A DNA stretch of 17,403 bases from Nitrosotalea sp. Its GTDB lineage: Archaea; Thermoproteota; Nitrososphaeria; Nitrososphaerales; Nitrosopumilaceae. The notes under the pieces are model-generated. The model did no database searches. It was not told where the DNA came from and saw only the letters and a list, made by a program, of their open reading frames with translations. Positions 1 through 7,600 of the stretch are shown piece by piece. The stretch lies in NCBI GenBank assembly GCA_023252335.1, contig JAJPEA010000022.1, positions 1 through 17,403 on the forward strand. The letters run 5' to 3'. Within the stretch, counting starts at the first letter, position 1; each line of letters begins with the position of its first letter. A program made the translations under genes and the position numbers.

Positions 1-315
1 TGAACAAAACCCCTCAAGGGAATTTTAGAATTTTACAAAATGCGTCGAGATAACTATCACAAATATGCCTCATTACACCCAGAATCCATTCTGTTAAAAT
101 TATGCTTAAGGTATAATGGAAAAGTTGTACTACACATTATTTGAGTAAATTTCCTATTTGTTTTCTTCGTCTTGGTTACATTGACCATTTTATTTTATAA
201 TGTATTTTACAAGGGATCCAGTCTTTTTCATGATTTGAGATATTTCATTGATTGTGAGTATTATTTTGATGGACTTACTACTAATCTTATATGCAATCAA
301 GTGTATATACTACCC
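1..315. other. gene-poor 5' edge
   Basis: No convincing gene is seen. A frame is open on the plus strand from base 4 to a stop at 142-144, with an ATG at 40, but there is no BoxA before that ATG, so it could be a gene remnant or chance. The short CCC-TCAA-GGG dyad at 11-20 could be a weak hairpin at the end of a gene lying to the left. The right end holds the promoter of the gene starting at 316. Confidence 0.5.
286..293 (+). promoter_or_regulatory. BoxA for the gene at 316
   Basis: CTTATATG is centred about 26 bases before the ATG at 316, the spacing expected for a leaderless archaeal transcript. It favours this ATG over an in-frame TTG at 172. Confidence 0.55.
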
Positions 316-702
316 ATGTCCCAATCTATCCAATATTTTGATCGAGTTCTTGAAAACATCATGCATACTGACAAACAGATTAGATCTGCGACAATCTTTG
401 ACAATGATGGGAATGAGCTAGATACTCGGATACGTGATGGCGTAGAGCCATTTCTAAATGATATGGAAACAAAAGAGACTCTGCGTTATGCCGCAAATGC
501 CTGGAAGATAAGAAGAACCTTTGCACCAAAAATTGGAAAAGGCAGGTATGTCTTGGCAGTGTACGAAAGTCTGAGACGACTGACAATGCCTCTTGGAGAC
601 AGGCATCTCATAATGGTGACATGGGGAATAGATGGTGGCTCATCTCAAATAATAGAACACTTGGAAAACATGTTTTCAGGCGATCCAACCAAAGACTGGT
701 AA
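316..702 (+). CDS. small thaumarchaeal protein, DUF6659-like (paralog 1)
   Basis: A 128-residue soluble protein of unknown function. The ATG at 316 was chosen because a BoxA sits 26 bases upstream and because the 48 residues added by a TTG at 172 look non-coding. The body aligns by eye with the product of 2318-2671: an N-terminal helix ending in a DK pair (IMHTDKQIRS against IMQSDKDVML), a central Lys/Arg-rich helix, a Tyr-x-x-x-(K/R)R segment, then T-x-PLG followed by a hydrophobic strand. I associate this family with small proteins present in many copies in ammonia-oxidizing archaea (DUF6659, name recalled and not checked). There are no membrane segments or catalytic motifs. It converges with the kinase gene at 728. 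Confidence 0.8.
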   Translation: MSQSIQYFDRVLENIMHTDKQIRSATIFDNDGNELDTRIRDGVEPFLNDMETKETLRYAANAWKIRRTFAPKIGKGRYVLAVYESLRRLTMPLGDRHLIMVTWGIDGGSSQIIEHLENMFSGDPTKDW

Positions 703-727
703 TAGCCTGGAAACAATTGTAACTTTT

Positions 728-1660
728 TTATCTCTTGTCTACTGGAAGTAATTTTTCAATATGCTTTGGTAATGTGATGGTAAATGTAGTAGGATTGTTT
801 GAGGCATGTATTGTTCCATGGTGTTGCTCTATGACATTCTTGGAGCTTGGCAAGCCAAGCCCAGTTCCATGTTGTTTTGTGGTAAAAAGGGGCTCAAATA
901 TCTTGGTCAATAGTTCCTCTGGTATTGGAGGGCCTGAATTTTGAATCTGGATCTGAATCATGTCATCTGTTTTTTCAACAAGTTTTATGATAATTTCACC
1001 ATTCTGACTCTCACCGATGGATTGAATTGCATTCATTATCAAGTTGTAAAAGACAGATTCTAGTTTTGGACCATCAAATTTTAGTATGATATCATTTTGT
1101 GGAAATGTTATTTTGATATTTGCAGGAATTTTAATTGGTGCAACAGAGTGAGTTATGTTATTTACTAGAGAATGATCTTCTAAATGCAGATATTGGGTTC
1201 TTGCAAAATTTAGTATGTCATTTATCATCATACTCATACTAAAAATTGCACGGTCTATCTTTGATATCTGTTCTAAAACTCCTTGATTGAATTGATCCTT
1301 GTACTTGATACTTAGCAAGTCTACCGAGTTTTTAATTACTGACATTGGGTTTCTGAGGTCATGGCTGATGTTTGAGCTCATCTGGCCCAAGGTGACAAGT
1401 TTTTCAATCTTTGTAGTTTTCTCTGTCTTTATTTGATCAACTTGTGTGATAAAATCACACTTGAAACCTGCTGCTTTATGGTGTTTCAATATTGATTCTT
1501 CGTCTGGGGCATCTAGTATACAGTAAATCTTGTCCTCATTTTTATTGAGAAATATCTCTAGGTGAGTGACTCCAAATTTATCAGGCGGCAAGTCTACTAG
1601 TCTTTCTAATTCTTTGCGTGACGAATTTTTTGAACTATGACCGTCAATAAATGTAGGCAA
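728..1660 (-). CDS. soluble sensor histidine kinase with N-terminal DUF4242-like domain
   Basis: A 310-residue cytoplasmic histidine kinase with no membrane segment. Residues 1-75 resemble the small DUF4242/SCO4226-type nickel-binding domain: MPTFIDGH opening, FGV-x-x-LEIF strand, KIYCILDAPDEE, HHKAAGF. A short charged linker follows, then the dimerization helix with the H-box SHDLRNP (phosphoacceptor His100) and a CA domain with N-box NLIMNAIQS (around 206-214), F-box FEPLFTT and G2 box GTGLGL. The G1 box reads NSGPPIP, with Asn241 where Asp is usual. The TTG start is forced by an in-frame TAA directly before it; a BoxA lies about 28 bases upstream. No response regulator is in the window, so it is an orphan kinase. 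Kinase identity is firm; the metal- or ligand-sensing role of the N-domain is inference. Confidence 0.9.
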   Translation of the reverse strand: MPTFIDGHSSKNSSRKELERLVDLPPDKFGVTHLEIFLNKNEDKIYCILDAPDEESILKHHKAAGFKCDFITQVDQIKTEKTTKIEKLVTLGQMSSNISHDLRNPMSVIKNSVDLLSIKYKDQFNQGVLEQISKIDRAIFSMSMMINDILNFARTQYLHLEDHSLVNNITHSVAPIKIPANIKITFPQNDIILKFDGPKLESVFYNLIMNAIQSIGESQNGEIIIKLVEKTDDMIQIQIQNSGPPIPEELLTKIFEPLFTTKQHGTGLGLPSSKNVIEQHHGTIHASNNPTTFTITLPKHIEKLLPVDKR

Positions 1661-1683
1661 TTAGTCATTGAAATTCAAAATGA

Positions 1684-1692
1684 TTCATAAAA
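1684..1692 (-). promoter_or_regulatory. BoxA for the histidine kinase
   Basis: On the minus strand this reads TTTTTATGA, about 28 bases before the TTG at 1660. The rest of 1661-1926 is very AT-rich and serves as the divergent promoter region for this kinase and the TPR gene; I see no gene in it. Confidence 0.5.
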
Positions 1693-1895
1693 ACTTATCA
1701 TGATACACAATAAATAATTAAATTATTCAAATAACTATGTATTTTATGAATAATTTTTTTACATGATTATATTACTATTAAATTAGAATCAAGCCACGTT
1801 CATTTTTGTTTAAATCGTTTTTTAAAAATTTGGGGTTTGATGTCTTGGTAAATAATTATTTTATATTCTATAATTGTGTAGGATGACGTCTTGTT

Positions 1896-1904
1896 CTTAA
1901 AATA
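1896..1904 (+). promoter_or_regulatory. BoxA for the TPR gene
   Basis: CTTAAAATA is centred 27 bases before the ATG at 1927, the usual spacing for a leaderless transcript. Confidence 0.55.
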
Positions 1905-1926
1905 GAGCCAAGTAATGTAATTTTGT

Positions 1927-2328
1927 ATGAGCGATGCTGACCATAATTCCTGGTATACCACAGGAAATGAAAATGCAAAGAATGGTAATAATGAGGATGC
2001 TCTAGTTGCCTATGATAAAGCCCTTGAAATAGATCCAAATCATGTAAGTGCTTGGAATAACAAGGGAATTGTTCTATCTAGGTTAAAGCAATTTGAAGAA
2101 TCCATTGCCTGTTATGACAAGGCAATTGAGCTAAATCCCGAGTATGCAAATGCATGGTATAACAAAGCAAATGCATTACGCAATTTTGCACAATCATTGG
2201 TTGACAAGGCAAATGATGATCGTACAAATGCACCCAAACTAGTAAATAGATCAATTGGACTATTTGATTTTGCTGACAAGTGTTATGACAAGGGAGACAT
2301 CCTCTCGGGAAAAAAACATGGATCTTGA
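1927..2328 (+). CDS. tetratricopeptide repeat (TPR) protein
   Basis: A 133-residue soluble protein. Two clear TPR units are seen at about residues 4-37 and 38-71, each ending in the hallmark A-x-x-x-Y-(D)-K-A-(I/L)-E-(I/L)-(D/N)-P. A third, less regular unit begins with EYANAWYNKANAL and runs into a helical C-terminus with a second CYDKG motif. TPRs form a superhelical scaffold for protein binding; no enzymatic domain is present. The 3' end overlaps the start of the gene at 2318 by 11 bases in another frame, so the two are probably cotranscribed and translationally coupled, and their products may act together (inference). BoxA at 1896-1904 supports the ATG. Confidence 0.9.
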   Translation: MSDADHNSWYTTGNENAKNGNNEDALVAYDKALEIDPNHVSAWNNKGIVLSRLKQFEESIACYDKAIELNPEYANAWYNKANALRNFAQSLVDKANDDRTNAPKLVNRSIGLFDFADKCYDKGDILSGKKHGS

Positions 2329-2671
2329 AAAAATCTGCGATGAAATAATGCAATCTGACAAAGATGTCATGCTGGTGGCAATATCATATAGGACTGAGTC
2401 GTATTTCAAAGAACGCCCAGGAACCAAAAGTCTTCAAACAAAAGAAGATATGGAAAAATCACTAGCTGATGCAGCATTGCGATGGGTGACCAGACGATCT
2501 CAGAGGACACTTGGTGAACCTCTTTATGCCATGGCAAAATATGAAAAGGCAAAACGTATCACTACACCACTTGGTAGGTATGGTATAATCATGTGTGTTG
2601 TATTGCCAACTTCTGATGTCGAAATTATTGCCACAAAATTGATCAAACTTGTAAAAAAATATTCTGGCTAG
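2318..2671 (+). CDS. small thaumarchaeal protein, DUF6659-like (paralog 2)
   Basis: A 117-residue soluble protein of unknown function, paralogous to the product of 316-702. Shared features are an N-terminal helix with IMQSDKD, a Lys/Arg-rich mid-region (RWVTRRSQRT), a Tyr-x-x-x-K-R-I-T-x-PLG segment and a C-terminal hydrophobic strand and helix. The frame stays open upstream to 2255, but that part overlaps TPR coding sequence and looks non-coding; the ATG at 2318 matches the paralog's N-terminus. No BoxA sits before it, and it overlaps the TPR gene by 11 bases, so it likely depends on the TPR promoter. It converges with the gene ending at 2720. Confidence 0.8.
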   Translation: MDLEKICDEIMQSDKDVMLVAISYRTESYFKERPGTKSLQTKEDMEKSLADAALRWVTRRSQRTLGEPLYAMAKYEKAKRITTPLGRYGIIMCVVLPTSDVEIIATKLIKLVKKYSG

Positions 2672-2719
2672 GCTTGTTTATAATCAAGTCATTTCATTGG
2701 CTGAATCATTGTACAAAAA

Positions 2720-3118
2720 CTATCCTCCATAACCAGAGTTTCCAACAAAGCTAATGCTTGCAGGAGTTCTGTATTCTTTGGTTATGTTGATTCCTTGGTC
2801 TGATGTTACTTGGACTTGATCGAGTGCACTTCCATCTGGAGGGGAGAGTGAAATCTTTTCTCCTGGATTTAATATTGGAATGACATCTGGTTTTGTAGCC
2901 CCTCCGTATTGTACAATGATATTAGTCAGAGTGTTTGTACCTGTGTTTCTGATTGCAACATGTGTCTCAGTACCCATGTCGTCTTTTACTATTATAGGAT
3001 CTACTGACATGCTATATTTTTCAGAGATGGGAATCACTGGTAGGAAAATGGACAGGAAAAATGCTATGACTAGAACAACACATCCTCCTATTGCCATTGA
3101 AAGGATGGACTTTTTCAA
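2720..3118 (-). CDS. membrane-anchored extracytoplasmic protein, function unknown
   Basis: A 132-residue protein. Residues 1-4 are charged and about 5-27 form one hydrophobic helix (GGCVVLVIAFFLSIFLP), acting as signal anchor or uncleaved signal peptide. The rest is a strand-rich domain with alternating polar and hydrophobic residues and a NTGTNTLTNIIVQYGG stretch that looks like a small beta-sandwich of the kind found on archaeal surface proteins; it ends in a Gly-rich tail. The TTG start is the first possible, since TAG lies two codons upstream; a BoxA-like AATATTTA (minus strand, 3138-3145) precedes it by about 24 bases. I cannot name a family. A type IV pilin-like role was considered, but no clear class III signal cleavage site is visible. 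Confidence 0.75.
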   Translation of the reverse strand: MKKSILSMAIGGCVVLVIAFFLSIFLPVIPISEKYSMSVDPIIVKDDMGTETHVAIRNTGTNTLTNIIVQYGGATKPDVIPILNPGEKISLSPPDGSALDQVQVTSDQGINITKEYRTPASISFVGNSGYGG

Positions 3119-3230
3119 CTGCTAGTAAATGGTCTTCTAAATATTTCAATTCTACTATCGCAAGATTTGTTAAAACGTATGATTTTTCATGATTTTAATT
3201 CTGTAATGGGAGATGAGGAATTTTCGAATA

Positions 3231-3240
3231 ATCTATAATA
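3231..3240 (+). promoter_or_regulatory. BoxA for the gene at 3265
   Basis: ATCTATAATA is centred about 29 bases before the ATG at 3265. Confidence 0.5.
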
Positions 3241-3264
3241 CATGTTATATGATTTCCTCCTTGT

Positions 3265-3528
3265 ATGTCTGTGAATATATCATTGCCAAACTCTGTAGAG
3301 TGTAAAACCATTCTGCCTAATGCTTGTTGGGTTGAGGCTCAAAATGACCAAAAGGATGCAATTCTCTTGGTTTCTGTACCATGTGAGGATGTTTCATCAA
3401 TTATTGTAATAGAGATGAATGGAAAACGAAGTGAGATGTGTTTCTTGACTGGGTCTATTGTGAAAATTGAGAACAACAAACTATACTATGATAAAAATAG
3501 GCTCGAAGACTGTGATGCTGAAGAATGA
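3265..3528 (+). CDS. hypothetical small protein with five cysteines
   Basis: An 87-residue protein that I do not recognise. It has no signal peptide or membrane segment. It is predicted strand-rich in the centre (AILLVSVPCEDVSSIIVIEM) with an acidic tail. Five Cys are spaced widely (about residues 13, 21, 40, 59 and 83) without a CxxC pair, so a standard zinc ribbon is unlikely. The start is supported by the BoxA at 3231-3240. It ends only 6 bases from the end of the convergent glycosyltransferase gene, so the two 3' ends probably overlap as transcripts. Confidence 0.7.
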   Translation: MSVNISLPNSVECKTILPNACWVEAQNDQKDAILLVSVPCEDVSSIIVIEMNGKRSEMCFLTGSIVKIENNKLYYDKNRLEDCDAEE

Positions 3529-3534
3529 TCTGAC

Positions 3535-5061
3535 TTACACTGTTATTCTTGTCTTGTTTTTGAATTGAATTGTTGCCAGGTATGCAAAAAATATCATGAA
3601 TGTTATATTAATAAATAATGTGACTGGATTTACAAGAGACTCTTGTAATGTTCCATATGGCAATGGATTTGTCCAGAATGTTCCAGGGGAAAAATAGATC
3701 TTTTGCCAGTATGACATTGAAGTGACTGCATGAGCAAGTAAAGCACATGCTACAAATGAAATTTGTATTTTTTTGCTTGCAACATGCCTTGCAAACTTCC
3801 AAAATCCATAAGATGCAATGACTATGATTGAGATCAGAAATGGTAACATGTATCTCTCAAGTGAAAGATCTCTTGCAATCATGAGAGTAGTGATGAAGGT
3901 ACTCACAAACCAAATCAAGACAAGTGCCTCTGGAATACATTCCTTTGATCTTCGTACTTTATGAATTGCATACCCAATACCAATAAAGAAAAAGATGGTT
4001 AACGGTATGCTGGAATAAGTGAGCGGGCTATCCCATCCTAGTTTAAAAGTGGAATTTGGAAATGCTCCTGGAATGGTATTCTCTGTTGGACTTGGAAACA
4101 AGGTATAGTAAAAGAGCAAGAGCATTCTGGTAGGCTGTAATCCTTGTATGGTAGGGTATGCGATGAACCAAACGTCTCTGTTATAGTTGTCCATGTCTGA
4201 TTTCATAGATTTGATTTGAAGAATAGGATTTTTATAAAATCCTGGCTCTGTTAGCAGAAAAGCAAACATTGCAATACCAAAAAATACAACAATTGTCACA
4301 CTAATTTTTAAGATCTGTCTCTTGTCTACGGGTGATCCTGATTGTGTTTTTAACAGACCATTCAATAAAATAATTCCTACAAATAACATGGAAAATTCAA
4401 TAGCCAATAGCTTTGAAGTGAGTGCACAGCCAAATGCAACTCCGCCTAAAACCAAATACTTTACTTTTAGATGACCTGTTTTAAAAGAATAAAGCAAAAG
4501 CAATAGTGCAAGCATGCTAAAGAAAATATAGTGAACCTCTGTCATTATGGTTCTACTGTACCACACCCAAAGGTTGTAAAACATGAAAACAAGTGACAAA
4601 ACTATTCCAACATTTCTGCTAAAGAGAATCTTTCCAATGAGAAATGCAACAACTACGCCAAGTGCTCCAAAGATTGGAGATAATGCACGCCCTGCAGTCA
4701 TTTGCTCAATAGTTGGTGCATTGTGAAAATTATAACAAGTAAACCAGTAACAAGACCAATCATAATAGTTGCCAGTGTCTTGATGTTCAAGACTTAGCGG
4801 CGCTCCAATCAAAACCATGCGTAACGGGCTGTATGTGGCACCATGCGCAGGTATGTGGTATAATGAATCACAATTATCAATTGATATCAAACACGTGTTA
4901 GAAAAATCTCCTGTGTTTATCAAATGAATATAGTTTCCTGCCCATCCAAGATAGTTTATCTCATCTCCATGATGTGGCTGTCCTTCTAAATTATATCCAT
5001 AGATAGAAACAGATGCCAAGAACAATACTAGGGGTATTGTATAGTTTGATTTTGTACTCAT
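3535..5061 (-). CDS. polytopic GT-C glycosyltransferase (GT39/ArnT/PMT-like)
   Basis: A 508-residue integral membrane protein with roughly ten or more hydrophobic helices. After the first helix (about 9-25) comes the extracytoplasmic loop motif HHGDEINYLGW, whose Asp33-Glu34 matches the conserved acidic pair of GT-C enzymes that use dolichyl- or polyprenyl-phosphate sugars. A long first loop, a PxFGALG helix start and YSRTIMTEVHYIF in the following loops also fit the PMT/ArnT/GT39 group. Such enzymes transfer a sugar from a lipid-linked donor to protein or lipid on the outer face of the membrane; in archaea they serve S-layer and surface glycosylation. The acceptor and sugar cannot be read from the sequence. 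The gene stands alone, not in an obvious glycan cluster; only a weak BoxA precedes its ATG. Confidence 0.85.
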   Translation of the reverse strand: MSTKSNYTIPLVLFLASVSIYGYNLEGQPHHGDEINYLGWAGNYIHLINTGDFSNTCLISIDNCDSLYHIPAHGATYSPLRMVLIGAPLSLEHQDTGNYYDWSCYWFTCYNFHNAPTIEQMTAGRALSPIFGALGVVVAFLIGKILFSRNVGIVLSLVFMFYNLWVWYSRTIMTEVHYIFFSMLALLLLLYSFKTGHLKVKYLVLGGVAFGCALTSKLLAIEFSMLFVGIILLNGLLKTQSGSPVDKRQILKISVTIVVFFGIAMFAFLLTEPGFYKNPILQIKSMKSDMDNYNRDVWFIAYPTIQGLQPTRMLLLFYYTLFPSPTENTIPGAFPNSTFKLGWDSPLTYSSIPLTIFFFIGIGYAIHKVRRSKECIPEALVLIWFVSTFITTLMIARDLSLERYMLPFLISIIVIASYGFWKFARHVASKKIQISFVACALLAHAVTSMSYWQKIYFSPGTFWTNPLPYGTLQESLVNPVTLFINITFMIFFAYLATIQFKNKTRITV

Positions 5062-5157
5062 ACAGTGAACTAAATCCAGTTGTATTGCACCATGTCTTTT
5101 TCTTGTTTTTTGTAATTGATTGATATCTCTATCTGTTGTGTCCAGTCTTTGGCTAGG

Positions 5158-5167
5158 ATTATAAAAT
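5158..5167 (+). promoter_or_regulatory. BoxA for the aldo/keto reductase
   Basis: ATTATAAAAT is centred about 30 bases before the ATG at 5193, implying a leader of only a few bases. Confidence 0.6.
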
Positions 5168-5192
5168 CAATATTGTATTCTCAAAACATTTC

Positions 5193-6206
5193 ATGGAATC
5201 AAATCAAAAGACCTGGCAGTTGACACCTGATCTAAAAATATGCAGAATACTCAATGGAATGTGGCAAGTGGCAGGAGGTCATGGTGACATTGATCCAGAA
5301 TCTGCAATATCTGCAATGTTGTCATATCATGATTCTGGTTTTACCACGTGGGATATGGCAGACATTTATGGGCCTGCAGAACAATATTTTGGAGAATTTA
5401 GAAAAAGGCTGGAAAAACAACGAGGCAAAGATGCGGCAGAAAAAATTCAAGCATTTACAAAATTTGTCCCAAACCCTGGACCTATGACTAGCTCCATAGT
5501 CAGGCATTATATTGAAAAATCAATCAATAGGATGAACGTCAAATCAATTGACATCCTCCAGTTTCACTGGTGGGATTATAATGATACAAGATACATTGAC
5601 GCATTACATCATCTCTCAAAGCTTTGCGATGAAGGAAAGATAAGACACGTTGGATTGACAAATTTTGATACCAACACAATGGCGTTGATATCAGAACAAG
5701 GGTTCAAACTTGTATCTAATCAAGTGCAATATTCTATAATTGATCAGAGGCCCCAAATCAAAATGGTTCCATTTTGTCAGAAAAATGGAATACATCTTCT
5801 CACATATGGCACTCTGTGTGGGGGATTTTTGTCTGACAAATATCTTGGAAAATCCGAGCCAAAAAGATCGGATCTGAATACGTATAGTTTACAAAAATAC
5901 AAAAATATGATTGATCAGTGGGGAGGTTGGAGTTTGTTTCAAGAACTCTTGAACGTACTACATGAAATTGCAATAAAACATGATTCCAGTATTGCAAATG
6001 TTGCCACAAGATACATCTTGGACAAGCCAGCTGTGGCTGGCGTGATAATTGGAGCCAGACTTGGAATCTCTGACAATCGATCTGACAACTTGAAAGTGTT
6101 TTCGTTACAGTTAGACAAAGACGATGACCTCAAAATAAAATCAATCACATCTAGATCAAAAGATCTCTTTGTAACAATAGGAGATTGCGGTGATGAATAC
6201 CGCTAG
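5193..6206 (+). CDS. aldo/keto reductase
   Basis: A 337-residue cytosolic NAD(P)H-dependent oxidoreductase of the AKR (TIM-barrel) superfamily. The catalytic tetrad can be read: Asp54 and Tyr59 in WDMADIYG, Lys90 in TKFV and His125 in QFHWWDY. Further family signs are GKIRHVGLTNFD (about 148-159), the substrate-loop region LTYGTLCGGFLS and the C-terminal cofactor site GVIIGARLGISDN, whose Arg suggests a 2'-phosphate (NADPH) preference. The length is standard. Members reduce aldehydes and ketones to alcohols; the substrate is not determinable here. It lies 45 bases before a medium-chain reductase gene in the same direction, but that gene has its own promoter. Confidence 0.93.
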   Translation: MESNQKTWQLTPDLKICRILNGMWQVAGGHGDIDPESAISAMLSYHDSGFTTWDMADIYGPAEQYFGEFRKRLEKQRGKDAAEKIQAFTKFVPNPGPMTSSIVRHYIEKSINRMNVKSIDILQFHWWDYNDTRYIDALHHLSKLCDEGKIRHVGLTNFDTNTMALISEQGFKLVSNQVQYSIIDQRPQIKMVPFCQKNGIHLLTYGTLCGGFLSDKYLGKSEPKRSDLNTYSLQKYKNMIDQWGGWSLFQELLNVLHEIAIKHDSSIANVATRYILDKPAVAGVIIGARLGISDNRSDNLKVFSLQLDKDDDLKIKSITSRSKDLFVTIGDCGDEYR

Positions 6207-6220
6207 CAAAACATCCTTTT

Positions 6221-6229
6221 CTTAATATT
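6221..6229 (+). promoter_or_regulatory. BoxA for the medium-chain reductase
   Basis: CTTAATATT is centred 27 bases before the GTG start at 6252, which supports that GTG and shows that this gene need not rely on read-through from the aldo/keto reductase gene. Confidence 0.6.
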
Positions 6230-6251
6230 GGTAATGTATTTGACATGATTT

Positions 6252-7322
6252 GTGAAAGCCCTAGTCTATGAAGAATATGCCCCTGATGATGATTATAAAA
6301 AAATACTCAAAGTAGTGGATGTTCCTGAACCAAAACCAAAACCCCATGAAGTAGTCTTCAAAGTAATAGTTGCTGGATTAAACCATGATGATATCTGGGG
6401 AATGCGTGGAAAACCAATCCAAATCCCAATGCCACATATTTCAGGAACTGATGCAGCAGGCCAAGTTGTTGCAGTAGGTGAAGATGTTTCCACCATCAAA
6501 ATAGGAGACAGGGTTGTCTCACATGGGAACCTTTCTTGTAGAGTATGCATTGCATGCACTGAGGGTCGTGAGTATGATTGCAGACATCGAAAAATTTGGG
6601 GTTTTCAAACAGGTCCTCTGTGGGGTGGATATTGTGAATATGCACACCTGCCTGAGGTAAATGTCGTTAAAATTCCAGAAAACGTATCCTATGAGGATGC
6701 AGCAGCTGCCTCTATGACAATGACAACATCTTGGCATATGCTTGTGGGACGGGCAAAAATCAAACCGGGACAAACAGTGCTCATCATGGGTGGAGGTTCT
6801 GGCATGGGTACATTTGGAATTCAAATTGCCAAACTTTTTGGATGCGATGTAATTGCAACTGCAAGTCAAAACAAATTGGAAGAATGTCTAAAGCTTGGTG
6901 CAGATTTTGCAGTAGATCACAGAAAAGAGGACTGGAACAAACAAGTCTTTGCAATATCAAAAGACTTGGCAAAACAAAAGCAGTCAAGTCCTGGAATTGA
7001 TGTAATTTTTGAACATGTTGGAGGCTCGCACTGGAACAAGGAGCTTGCTCTGCTAAAATATGGCGCTACTCTTGTCACAACTGGTGCTACAACAGGTTAT
7101 GATGTAACATCTGATCTGCGACACATATTTTTCAAAGGTACTAACATTTTGGGCTCTACACAAGGAACACGTTCTGAACTTGAGTCTGGAATTTTTTGGA
7201 TGTCAAAAGGAAAGATAAAATCAATAGTTGACTCTATCTATACATTTGAAAATGCAGTAGAAGCTCACACAAAAATGTTAAAGGGAAATTTGTTTGGTAA
7301 AATATTGATGAAACCTGCATGA
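6252..7322 (+). CDS. medium-chain dehydrogenase/reductase, crotonyl/acryloyl-CoA reductase-like
   Basis: A 356-residue cytosolic NAD(P)H-dependent oxidoreductase of the MDR (zinc ADH/quinone reductase) superfamily. It starts at GTG. The GroES-like domain carries the structural-zinc lobe Cys96, Cys99, Cys102 and Cys110 (C-x2-C-x2-C-x7-C). The catalytic-zinc site is missing: the usual Cys and GHE positions read GLNHDD and ISGTDAAG. The Rossmann domain has MGGGSGMGTFG (about 179-189). The pattern NHDDIWG, IWGFQTGPLWGGYCEYA and MTTSWHML recalls the crotonyl-CoA carboxylase/reductase and archaeal acryloyl-CoA reductase branch rather than true alcohol dehydrogenases. A role in the thaumarchaeal 3-hydroxypropionate/4-hydroxybutyrate CO2-fixation cycle is therefore possible but inferred; a generic quinone or enal reductase is the alternative. 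Confidence 0.9.
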   Translation: MKALVYEEYAPDDDYKKILKVVDVPEPKPKPHEVVFKVIVAGLNHDDIWGMRGKPIQIPMPHISGTDAAGQVVAVGEDVSTIKIGDRVVSHGNLSCRVCIACTEGREYDCRHRKIWGFQTGPLWGGYCEYAHLPEVNVVKIPENVSYEDAAAASMTMTTSWHMLVGRAKIKPGQTVLIMGGGSGMGTFGIQIAKLFGCDVIATASQNKLEECLKLGADFAVDHRKEDWNKQVFAISKDLAKQKQSSPGIDVIFEHVGGSHWNKELALLKYGATLVTTGATTGYDVTSDLRHIFFKGTNILGSTQGTRSELESGIFWMSKGKIKSIVDSIYTFENAVEAHTKMLKGNLFGKILMKPA

Positions 7323-7370
7323 ATTGTAAAATTTCATGCTATGTGTTTTTAGAGTAAGTCGTTCTACGTT

Positions 7371-7600
7371 AAACAGTTTACATCAAAACTGTTTGCTACC
7401 ATTATCTGGTATGTGAAACTAGTAACTTTCACGGCGTCATGATGTGGACTAATCACGGAAACAAGGGTATGATAATCCTCCAATCTCCTGTGGGAAGGGG
7501 ATTAGTTCATGTTTTGGTGTCTCCTAGTGTACAGTGGCCAGTCTGTGCCAATTTGTCTTCCTCCACTGTTATTGATTTCACTGATACTGTTGTGGTATGA
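7371..7600. other. intergenic island of inverted repeats, possible structured RNA
   Basis: Four dyads are packed here. AAACAGTTT (7371-7379) is matched by AAACTGTTT (7386-7394); GTGAAA (7413-7418) by TTTCAC (7427-7432). A long imperfect hairpin spans 7454-7519: CAC/GTG, AAAC/GTTT, ATGA/TCAT and TAATCCTC/GGGGATTA, about 19 pairs with small bulges and one G-U. ACAGTGG (7531-7537) pairs with CCACTGT (7563-7569). The stretch 7431-7570 is about 48 percent GC, well above its surroundings. The plus strand also has an open frame with ATG ATG at 7439 and a stop at 7598-7600 (53 residues, hydrophobic, no BoxA), ending exactly where the convergent gene's stop begins. Structured RNA, a relic element or a micro-gene are all possible. 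Confidence 0.35.

Noticed and set aside
40..144. 34-codon plus-strand frame from an ATG at 40, open upstream to base 4
   Set aside because: No BoxA or ribosome-binding site before it and no recognisable motif; at most a remnant of a gene. Left as part of the gene-poor edge.
2672..2719. CTTG/CAAG dyad between convergent genes as a terminator
   Set aside because: Only four base pairs with an 8-base loop and no clear T tract; too weak to annotate.
6519..6869. 116-codon antisense frame inside the medium-chain reductase gene
   Set aside because: His/Cys-rich translation typical of the shadow of a real gene; the sense strand has clear MDR motifs.
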